From: Chitinophaga pinensis
GTDB taxonomy: Bacteria; Bacteroidota; Bacteroidia; Chitinophagales; Chitinophagaceae
Assembly: GCA_943333125.1 (NCBI GenBank)
Contig: CALQSB010000015.1
Coordinates: forward strand, 1-61,961
DNA: 61,961 bases
Reading direction: 5' to 3'
The position numbers and the translations under genes were made by a program. Shown here piece by piece: positions 34,315 through 43,100 of the stretch. The notes beneath the pieces are model-generated. The model did no database searches and had not been told where the DNA came from. It saw nothing but the letters and a program-made list of their open reading frames with translations. Each line of letters begins with the position of its first letter. Positions within the stretch are counted from its first letter, which is position 1.

Positions 34315-34346
34315 CAAACTTAGGTTTTTTTTGCAGTTTTTTTCAA
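34315..34346 (-). promoter_or_regulatory. Promoter of the small secreted His-rich gene
   Basis: On the minus strand TTG (34346-34344), 21 nt, TAAGTTTG (34322-34315): an exact consensus match, with a leader of about 38 nt. Confidence 0.75.
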
Positions 34347-34417
34347 TTTTAATTTCATTTTTTTGAAATTCTCTTTATAAACAGCTTTAGTTATATGACA
34401 ACTTTCATATCATAGTT

Positions 34418-34450
34418 TTGAATTTCTATAGTATTAATCGACTAATTTTG
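34418..34450 (+). promoter_or_regulatory. Promoter of the tolC-like gene, near-leaderless
   Basis: TTG (34418-34420), 22 nt, TAATTTTG (34443-34450). The -7 box ends four bases before the ATG at 34455, so transcription is expected to begin at or within a few bases of the start codon. The same CTAATTTTGCAC-N-ATG arrangement precedes the SRAP gene at 60714. Confidence 0.72.
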
Positions 34451-34454
34451 CACT

Positions 34455-35906
34455 ATGCGTCTGATTACCATTACTATCGGCTTGATGATAACTTCCTTTT
34501 TTTCAGCCTCCGCACAAAAAAAATGGGATTTAAAAACCTGTGTAGAATATGCAATGCAGCATAATATTAGCGTGAATTCTAGTGTAGTTCAGGCCAAAAT
34601 AACTGCGTTAACTTACAAACAAAGTCAATTATCGCAGTATCCAAATTTTAATCTGGGCACGAATACGGCTTTTAATACCGGTAATAATCAGGATCCCACC
34701 ACTTACAACAGAGTGACCGAAAATTATTTATCTGCCGGTATGCAGCTACAAACCAGCGCTGATATTTTCAATTTTTTCAGCAAAAAAAATACTATTGCTG
34801 CCAATGAATGGGAATTAATGGCGGCAAAAGCCAATGTAAGTAAAGTGGTCAATGATGTGGCGCTTTCAACAGCCAATGCGTATTTGCAGATTTTACTCGC
34901 TCTGCAACAAGAGCATATTACTCAAGTTCAAATTCAACAAACTCAGTTTCAGCTTTCCAATACCTTAAAAATGGTGGAAGCCGGGGCTTTACCCGAATTA
35001 AATGCTACTCAGCTGGAAGCACAATTAGCTTCCGACAGTGGAAATTATATTTCAGCCAAAGGAAATGTTTCTCAGTCTGTGCTTTCATTAAAGTCACTGA
35101 TGAATATTGATGCTGCCCTGCCTTTTGAAATTGAAACGCCTCCGATAGAAAGTATTCCAATAGAATCAATAGCTGATCTGCAACCAGAATATGTGTATAG
35201 CGAAGCTTTAAAAAATCAGCCACAGCAGATTGGGAATGAGTATCGGCTAAAGGCAGCTCAAAGATCTTTAGTTGCAGCAAAAGCGGCGAGATATCCTAGT
35301 TTTTCTATTTTTGGCAGCTTAAGTTCTAATTATCTTTCGTTTACCAAAAAGGCAATTTATGATCAGGTACTTGCCGGCTATCAATCTACGGGCTTAGTAG
35401 CTGATGGGGGTAGTGGTGTATTTTATGATGTGCAGAGTCCGGTATTTTCAAATGGTGCCATTATCGGTCATTTCAAACCAGCATCTTTTTCATCACAGCT
35501 TAATGACAATTTCAGAAAATCATTCGGCTTGAATATGAATGTGCCTATTTTTAATGGCGGCAACGCAAAAATAAATTATGAAAGAAGCAAGCTCAATATC
35601 GAAAGTATAAAACTTCAGAAAGAATTGGATGATCAGAAATTAAAACAGGATATTTATCAGGCCTATAATGCAGGCATTGTTGCTTTGCAGAAATTCAATG
35701 CCAGTAAAAAATCAGTTGTTGCTAATGAAAAGACTTTTGATTTTGCAAGCAAGAGATTCAATATCGGAGCCTTAAGTACATTTGATTTGATTACAGCACA
35801 GAATAATTTATTGCGTGCAAATCTGGAATACAGCCTTAACCATTTTGACTATGTTTTTAAAATGAAAGTGTTGGAATTTTATAAAGGCGCAGGGTTAAAA
35901 TTATAA
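34455..35906 (+). CDS. TolC-family outer-membrane efflux protein
   Basis: A 483-residue outer-membrane channel with a signal peptide (cleaved after SASAQ). Both helical-hairpin repeats are seen, the first starting KTCVEYAMQHNISVNSS and the second with NVPIFNGGNAKINYERSKLNIE, and the C-terminal helix YVFKMKVLEFYKGAGLKL. Glu/Asn/Gln-rich coiled regions fit the periplasmic tunnel. It is followed by an adaptor gene after 21 nt. Compared with the other TolC in the window (16836-18245) it is a separate paralogue in an operon lacking a pump gene. Confidence 0.9.
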   Translation: MRLITITIGLMITSFFSASAQKKWDLKTCVEYAMQHNISVNSSVVQAKITALTYKQSQLSQYPNFNLGTNTAFNTGNNQDPTTYNRVTENYLSAGMQLQTSADIFNFFSKKNTIAANEWELMAAKANVSKVVNDVALSTANAYLQILLALQQEHITQVQIQQTQFQLSNTLKMVEAGALPELNATQLEAQLASDSGNYISAKGNVSQSVLSLKSLMNIDAALPFEIETPPIESIPIESIADLQPEYVYSEALKNQPQQIGNEYRLKAAQRSLVAAKAARYPSFSIFGSLSSNYLSFTKKAIYDQVLAGYQSTGLVADGGSGVFYDVQSPVFSNGAIIGHFKPASFSSQLNDNFRKSFGLNMNVPIFNGGNAKINYERSKLNIESIKLQKELDDQKLKQDIYQAYNAGIVALQKFNASKKSVVANEKTFDFASKRFNIGALSTFDLITAQNNLLRANLEYSLNHFDYVFKMKVLEFYKGAGLKL

Positions 35907-35927
35907 GTAATTTTTTAAAATATTGAT

Positions 35928-37277
35928 ATGAATAAAACAACGAAATGGATTTTATTTGGATCTGTTCTTTTGCTGATAGTGTTGGTAGCAATGTCTAAAA
36001 CAGGAGTCTTTGGTAAAAAAGAAGGCACTAAAGTAACTACCGAAAAAGCAGAAAGGAGAACAATCATTGAAGTGGTTAATGCCAGTGGTAAGATATATCC
36101 CGAAATAGAAGTTAAAATAAGTCCGGACATCAGCGGAGAGATTACCGAACTCACCGTACAGGAAGGAGATACCGTAAAAAAAGGACAATTACTGGCTCGC
36201 ATATACGCAGATATATACAGCATTCAGCGCGATCAAGCCGCGTTTGGAGTTAATCAATCCAAAGCACAGGTGGCCAATTCTGAAGCCGGACTTGATGCGT
36301 CTCAAGCCCAGCTTGACCAGGCTCAGAAGAATTTTGATATGCAGAAAAAACTATTTGATGATAAAGTAATCAGCAAAAGCGAATTCAATATAGCGGAAGC
36401 AAATTTTAAAACAGCAAAGGCAAACTATAACGCAGGTATTCAAAGTATAAAAAGCATTTCGGCTTCTGTAAAATCTGCTGAAGCCAGTTTAAACCGCGCT
36501 AATAAAGATCTGGGACGAACTACAATCATAGCACCAATGGACGGAGTAGTAAGTTTATTAAATGTAAAAAAAGGCGAAAAAGTTGCGGGAAACAGCTTTA
36601 ATGTAGGTACCGAAATTTTGCGCATTGCCAATATGGATAAAATTGAAGTTCGTGTAGACGTTGGCGAAAATGATATCCCTAAAGTAAAACTTGGAGACAG
36701 CGCTTTGATTTCTATTGATGCATATAGCGACAGAAAATTTAAAGGATTGGTAACTCAAATAGCCAGCAGCAATAACGGCGCCTCCTCACAATCCGGATTG
36801 TCATCAACGAGCAATGATGTTACACAATATAAAGTTTATGTTAGATTGCTTCCCGAAAGTTATACTGATCTTTTAGGTAAAGGGTCTTTTCCTTTCAGGC
36901 CAGGCATGAGTGCTACTGCCGACATACAAACCAAAACCAGTATTAATGTGCTTAGCGTACCTATTAATGCAGTAACCACCAGAGATAAAGGCGAAATGGT
37001 GAAAAAGGAAATAAAATCAGATGAAACTGATGTTAATGCAAAAGCACCTTCTCTAGACGATTTGGATGTGGTGGTTTTTATCATTGGTGCAGATGGAAAA
37101 GTAAAGAAAACACAAGTAATAACCGGCATTCAAGATATCAATTACATCGAAATCACAGAAGGATTGAAAGAGGGCGATGAGGTTGTTACCGGTCCTTATG
37201 ATATTGTGAGCAAAACTTTAAAAGACAGTATCGAAGTTAAAAAAGTTGACAAAAAAGAATTGTTCGAAAAGAAATAA
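35928..37277 (+). CDS. Periplasmic adaptor protein (MacA/HlyD type)
   Basis: A 449-residue adaptor anchored by one N-terminal transmembrane helix (about 5-23). A lipoyl-like segment (ISPDISGEITELTVQEGDTVKKGQLLARI, residues 64-92), a long coiled coil (about 95-195) and the second lipoyl half (GRTTIIAPMDGVVSLLNVKKGEKV) follow, then beta-barrel domains and a C-terminal membrane-proximal domain. The layout resembles MacA. MacA adaptors normally precede a MacB-type ABC permease gene; here the next gene is an outer-membrane barrel, so the inner-membrane partner must be encoded elsewhere. Confidence 0.9.
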   Translation: MNKTTKWILFGSVLLLIVLVAMSKTGVFGKKEGTKVTTEKAERRTIIEVVNASGKIYPEIEVKISPDISGEITELTVQEGDTVKKGQLLARIYADIYSIQRDQAAFGVNQSKAQVANSEAGLDASQAQLDQAQKNFDMQKKLFDDKVISKSEFNIAEANFKTAKANYNAGIQSIKSISASVKSAEASLNRANKDLGRTTIIAPMDGVVSLLNVKKGEKVAGNSFNVGTEILRIANMDKIEVRVDVGENDIPKVKLGDSALISIDAYSDRKFKGLVTQIASSNNGASSQSGLSSTSNDVTQYKVYVRLLPESYTDLLGKGSFPFRPGMSATADIQTKTSINVLSVPINAVTTRDKGEMVKKEIKSDETDVNAKAPSLDDLDVVVFIIGADGKVKKTQVITGIQDINYIEITEGLKEGDEVVTGPYDIVSKTLKDSIEVKKVDKKELFEKK

Positions 37278-37292
37278 ATTACAACCCCGTTT

Positions 37293-39689
37293 TTGAAAAA
37301 CTGTTTATCATTAATCGTAATCATATCTATATTGCATACTCTCTCTTATGCACAATACAGAAAATTATCAGTTAGCATAGCAGATGAGAAAAATAATAAA
37401 GTACAAAACGCAACTGCTTATTTAAAGAATCTTTCCGATACCAGCATTTTCATAAAAAAAGTTTTGACATCAAAAGATGATTTCAATATAACGGAAGGCA
37501 TCAGTTACAATCTGCATATCAGTTCGATTGGTAAAATAGATTTTGATACAAGCTTTCTTACCGGCAATTCAGCCATTTCAATACAAGTTGTTTTGAAAAA
37601 TTCGGTTACCTCAATGTCTGCGGTTACTGTTGTTTCTTCGAGAAAGCCATTGATTAAAGAAGAAGACGACAAAACAATTATAGACGCAGAAGCTTTAAGC
37701 ATCAGCAGCACCAATGCTTTTGAAGTGATTGAAAAAACACCTGGCGCCATCATCGATCAGGATGGAAATATTTATCTCACCAGCACAACGCCCGCAACTG
37801 TTTTTATTAACGGAAGAGAAATGAAATTAAGTGGTTCGGATCTGACATCATTATTAAAAAGTTTGCCTGCTAATAGCGTGAGTAAAATTGAAATTCTCAG
37901 AAATCCTTCTGCCAAATATGATGCAGCGAGCAGTGGCGGCATTGTAAATATTGTATTGAAAAAAGGAGTAAAATTGGGTAGCAACGGAAGTATTAATGTA
38001 GCTTATTTTCAAGGGGTGTATGCAACCAATACAGCAGGGTTTACTTTTAATAAATCCGGCGATAAAATAAACAGTTACATTAGTTATCAGTATACAAAAC
38101 GAACAAATTTCGAAGAGCTGAATTCCGACAGAGGATTTGATATCGACAGTACGATTATTCACCAGCGTTCATTCACAAAATATCCTTCCACCACTCATTA
38201 TGTAAACGCCGGACTAGATTATGCCATTTCTAAAAAATGGAATATCGCTTATGATGTAAGATATACATTCAACCAAAACAAAAATAAAGCAGAGAATTTA
38301 ATCGATGTTTCAAAACAACTGATTGATTATAATATTGCAGAAACAAGATCTGCAATTACCAACAACAATTATTCCGACTATCTTTCGAATATCATAACCT
38401 TAAAATGCAAAATCGATACATCCGGAAGCGAGTGGACAAATACAGCAGAGTACAGTTATTTCAACTACAATAACAGCCAGCAATACACGAACACATACTT
38501 GATTCCTCAGCGTGCAGCGGTGAAAGGTGATGGCATTAATGACAACATAAAGAATATTTTATCTGTGCAGTCTGACCTGACATTAAAACTACCTAAGAAA
38601 TATACAGTAGAAACGGGTATTAAAATCAGCAACAGCAGCAGTGAGAACAAGGCGCTCTATTTTATTGATACCGGCAATGCCATACAAATCGTGGATAAAT
38701 TTCAAACCAACACTTATCAATACAAAGAGACGATCAGTGCCGCCTACCTGCAAGCCTCAAAAACATTCCATGGTTTTACCATCAAGCCGGGACTTCGTTT
38801 TGAAATCACTGATATCAGCGGACATCAGCTGGTTCCAAAAGACACCAGCTTTAGCATCAACAGAAAAGATGTATTTCCTTATATATTTTTAAAACACAAA
38901 TTGTTTAAAATGTATGGTCAAACGTTAATGGCCAGTGCTATTTTCAGAAAAAGTATCAAGCGTCCTTATTATGAAAGTTTGAATCCATATCCTAAATATG
39001 TAGATCAGTTTTTGTATGAATCAGGCAATCCGGCGCTAAAGCCACAGTTTACTACTAATTACGAATTGAATGTAACGTTTAATGATATTCCCGTTGTTGC
39101 CTTTGGATTTAACGATACCAAAAATATTTTTAGCAGTGTGATTTATCAGGATGATATTACCAAAATTGCTTATCGCACTTTCGATAATCTTGGCAACAAT
39201 AAAGAATTTTACTGTCGATTGGTAGGCGGCATTCCACCGGGAGGAAAATATTTCTTCTATTTTGGCGGCGTATTTAATTATAATGAATACAGGGGTTTTT
39301 ATCAGAATCAACCTTTTAATTATAACCGCGCTAGTTATACGTTTTTCACTTTTCATGAATATAAAGCAACTAAAAAATTTACAGTTAATCTGCAGGGATT
39401 TTTGCGTTCCAAAGCGTTGCAGAATTTTTATGAGCTGAATACGTTTGGCGGCATTTTTGTTTCGGCAAATAAAAGTTTGTTTAATAAAAAATTAAACCTA
39501 ATTATTTCCATCAACGATTTATTGCATACCAACCAGGTTTCATTTACATACAATCGAAACGGACAACAAATTGATGGGAAACGTATCAACGACACTCGTC
39601 GTTTAGGCGTAACATTAAGATACAATTTCGGGTTCAAGCCGAAAGAGGAGAAAGAGAAGAAAAATAATTATGAGGCGCCGCAGGAATAA
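37293..39689 (+). CDS. TonB-receptor-like outer-membrane beta-barrel protein
   Basis: A 798-residue protein with a signal peptide (cleaved after LSYAQ), an N-terminal beta-sandwich of the carboxypeptidase-regulatory type (about 22-115), a plug-like domain (AFEVIEKTPGAIIDQDGNIYL, VFINGREMKLSG, VSKIEILRNPSAKYDAASSGGIVNIVLKKG) and a long barrel. This is the outer-membrane beta-barrel group of Bacteroidetes TonB receptors. The start is TTG at 37293, 15 nt after the adaptor gene, which suggests one transcript. The C-terminus is charged (KEEKEKKNNYEAPQE) and lacks the usual terminal aromatic residue. Substrate unknown. Confidence 0.85.
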   Translation: MKNCLSLIVIISILHTLSYAQYRKLSVSIADEKNNKVQNATAYLKNLSDTSIFIKKVLTSKDDFNITEGISYNLHISSIGKIDFDTSFLTGNSAISIQVVLKNSVTSMSAVTVVSSRKPLIKEEDDKTIIDAEALSISSTNAFEVIEKTPGAIIDQDGNIYLTSTTPATVFINGREMKLSGSDLTSLLKSLPANSVSKIEILRNPSAKYDAASSGGIVNIVLKKGVKLGSNGSINVAYFQGVYATNTAGFTFNKSGDKINSYISYQYTKRTNFEELNSDRGFDIDSTIIHQRSFTKYPSTTHYVNAGLDYAISKKWNIAYDVRYTFNQNKNKAENLIDVSKQLIDYNIAETRSAITNNNYSDYLSNIITLKCKIDTSGSEWTNTAEYSYFNYNNSQQYTNTYLIPQRAAVKGDGINDNIKNILSVQSDLTLKLPKKYTVETGIKISNSSSENKALYFIDTGNAIQIVDKFQTNTYQYKETISAAYLQASKTFHGFTIKPGLRFEITDISGHQLVPKDTSFSINRKDVFPYIFLKHKLFKMYGQTLMASAIFRKSIKRPYYESLNPYPKYVDQFLYESGNPALKPQFTTNYELNVTFNDIPVVAFGFNDTKNIFSSVIYQDDITKIAYRTFDNLGNNKEFYCRLVGGIPPGGKYFFYFGGVFNYNEYRGFYQNQPFNYNRASYTFFTFHEYKATKKFTVNLQGFLRSKALQNFYELNTFGGIFVSANKSLFNKKLNLIISINDLLHTNQVSFTYNRNGQQIDGKRINDTRRLGVTLRYNFGFKPKEEKEKKNNYEAPQE

Positions 39690-40141
39690 GGTGAAATCGT
39701 TTGGCGTTTGGTCGCTGCGCTTGTTTGGCGTTTTTTGTTTGTTCCGCCGCGGCGGACGGGTGCTTATTTTTGTATCAGTTTTCAGTGAAAAAAACGTTTC
39801 ATTTCCCCCATTTTTTATAAACAACAACTTGCTCTCTAAAAACAATCAAACTCCTACAATCACCCAAAAAAGCACCTGATATAAAAAAGAAATATTATAT
39901 CAACATAGCTTCATCTCTAATTTCACCCCTTTCACCCCATTTATTTTTAAAATCAGATTTATTATTCTAATGTTGCAATTATTTTATAAAATGGAAAATA
40001 TATTTTAATCCTTACCCGAAAAAACTACTTTATCCTAAACTACTTATGCCTCAAAAAAAACGGTTGTTGTCAATTATATTATTGCCCATTCTTTCGAATA
40101 TTTTAAATATCACCATACTTTCTAATTGAAATATCTTTCCA
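39690..40141. other. Repeat-bearing, AT-rich spacer before the surface-protein region
   Basis: 39701-39765 holds TTTGGCG-type dispersed repeats interrupted by CGCTGCGC and a GC-rich CCGCCGCGGCGG palindrome (39752-39763). The remaining ~370 nt are strongly AT-rich. Short open frames through the repeat (for example 39670-39879) are arginine-rich artefacts. No clear promoter for the 40142 gene was identified. Confidence 0.6.
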
Positions 40142-43100
40142 ATGAAAAAAATATTTTTACTGATTAGTTTTTGCTGTTGTGCTTTTTGGAGTGAAGCGCA
40201 ATACAATAGTTATAATAATTGTAGCGTATTAACTTCTCCTAATATAAGCCCTTTATTAGCCACACCAGGTCCCACACCAGGTACCACAGTTTTGTCTATG
40301 CCTAATATGGTTCCTGTTGCTAATTCCAGTTTCATTTGGTTAAAAAGTATAGATAATGGGTTAACTTTTTTAGAAATGACAGGGAGAACATCTGATACAC
40401 TTATAGTAAGTACCAACATTTATGCTCTATATTACTGCCGTCGATCTGTTGTTGTTACGAATTATAGTGCAAGCTCCTCACCTTCACTTAATTTAAACAT
40501 ACCTGATAATTCAATAACCGGAGTTTCTAATTCATTAGTTATCAACGGACAGGAAAGTATCAACGCAAATACTCCTATAAATGTCACTTTAAATATCACC
40601 CATACTTATAACGGAGATCTTTATGCCTATTTGGTGGGACCTGATAATTGCGGAGCCTTGGAATTAAGCACTAATAATGGAAGCGGTTCGGATGGTATGA
40701 ATCTGACCTTACATACCACAGGTTCTTTTCCTAACATTACTACTACCTATGGTCTCACATCAGGACTGATCACCGGTGATTATCTTACAGAGTTGGGAGT
40801 TACAACAGCGCCTGTTTCAAGTCTGGTTCCTACTACAGTTGTACCTCTTGTTTCATTAACGGGCGGCGCTTGTCCGATCAATGGATCCTGGAAATTATTT
40901 ATTGCTGACAGAGCAAATCAATATAATGGCAAATTGAATAGCTGGGCGCTAAATATTACAAATATCCTCTCGGATAGTTCAGGCATTATTCAAATTGAGC
41001 CATCAAATAACACCCCTTCTTTTAATATCAGGCCTTTTGTGAGAGGTGCCGCTCCTATAGGAAATAGCTTAATAAGTTTTAAAGCTGTAGGCGCTGAAGA
41101 TAGTTTATTTTACAACAGTACAGATTTGATTATACCAACAGATATTCCAACGGGCTATCAAGATTCCTATGCAAATAATAGCGAAAATCAGGACATTATT
41201 AATGTAACATTTGCTTCATTAAACAATAATTCTCTTTGTGGCGATGCTGCTGGGGGTGGTTATCAATCATCGTACTCTAACTATACTGATAATCTTATTG
41301 GTGCTCCTAATGTTAACCCAGGTCAGAATGTTTCTTACGCTGTTTCTACTAATACTTGCGATGTTGTCACCACTAACCCATACGCAATTGGTATTTATAT
41401 CGACTACAACCGGGATGGCGATTTTTATGATGTTAATGAACATATTGTTGAAACTTCCATTAATGGGCCTGAAATTATCTCCGGCACAACAACAATACCA
41501 TCTGATGCTTCATTCGGTTATACAAGAATGCGGGTGGTCCTAAATGGTGCTGCTCCTGGCAATTTTCCTCAACCATCTCCGGAAGGTCTTTATTTTCAAG
41601 GCGAAACAGAAGATTATTTGATTTATATCTCTTCCCCTTATTCCCCAAATCCATACTATGGTTACTCCAATCTTACAAGTTTTGATACTTGCTCTACCAA
41701 TGCTTCGGATAGTGTAGCATTAAATATTTCTCCATACATAGAATATTCCGAGACGTATCCTATTAATCTCGCTATAACTAATGTCTTAATTGATTGGAAT
41801 AAAGATGGTTTTTTTGATAATGGAACAGAAAAAATACTTGATACAACAACAATCAACTTTGGATTTAATAGTGGCTCCATGATAAATTATACTTTTAAAA
41901 TACCCAATGGAACGCCAAAAGGAAATTATAAAATGAGGGTTGCTACAAGTAATATAATCGATTATTGCAATTCCCAACCAGATGACATTAATCTACATAA
42001 ACTTTTTACCCCCTATAGCTTTATAACAAACACTGCTAACAATAATAATAGGTATGCCGAATTCCAAGATTTCACTTTAAACATAAATGCATCTGCAAAA
42101 ATTACAGGGTATCGGAACATTCGTTGTAATGGCGATAACAGCACAGATACGATATTCTTTCATTACGAAGGACCGGCTATTACTACAGACAGTATTTCTT
42201 TATATAATGTTGATGCTATATCAGGTCTAATAACACCACCAACTTCTTACGTTTCAAATACAGGAGATGGGTATTTTTCTAATTTTCCTCCAGGAACTTA
42301 TTATATTTCCATTAATTTACCTTCGGGTACTAATTTTATCAATACTGATAATGTAACGATTACTCAACCAACAGCTATTACGGGCGTTACTGTTGCTTCA
42401 TTTTCAAATGTTTCTTGCAATGGAGGCAATAATGGTAGCATCAGTTTGTCGGCGGTATCTGGTGGTACGCCGTTTTTGACACAGACGCCGGTTTCTTCAA
42501 TATCAGGATCATGGAATGCGGCAACTGATGCAGTTGCAAAAAGGCCTTCTTCTTCAATAATCAATACCACTACTTGTTCTTTTGATGCTTCAGTCACAAG
42601 GAATTATACGATAACAAATTTTCAGGTTAGCGTTTCCGGTAGTTATACTTTTGAAATGCAAGCTAATAGCGCTTATGATGGCATGGGTTATATCACAACC
42701 GGTTCTTTTGTTCCGGGAAATTGTAGTGGAGGTGGTACTTGGATTGTTGGAGATGATGATAGAGGAGTATTCAATAATGAACCTCTTATGACAGCAAACC
42801 TTACTGCAGGTGTTACGTATACTTTGTACGCTACAACTTTTGCGAATACTTCCGGTACAATAAGCGCTCCTTATACATGGAACATATCAACTACCAGCGG
42901 AGGTCAAGTATATTTAATAACTAGCTATAATTATTCCTGGGCAAGTGTTCCTGCTGGTTTTACTGCCATTACCCCCGATATTACGGGCCTTTCTGCAAGA
43001 GATTATATATGCACCATTACGGATGCCAATGGTTGTAATAAAACTGTATCTCAAACAATCACTCAGCCTGCAGCTTTAGTGGCAATCGTTACTCACACAA

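Noticed and set aside
39670..39879. Arginine-rich open frame after the outer-membrane barrel gene
   Set aside because: It overlaps the end of the barrel gene and is translated from TTTGGCG and CCGCCGCGG repeats.
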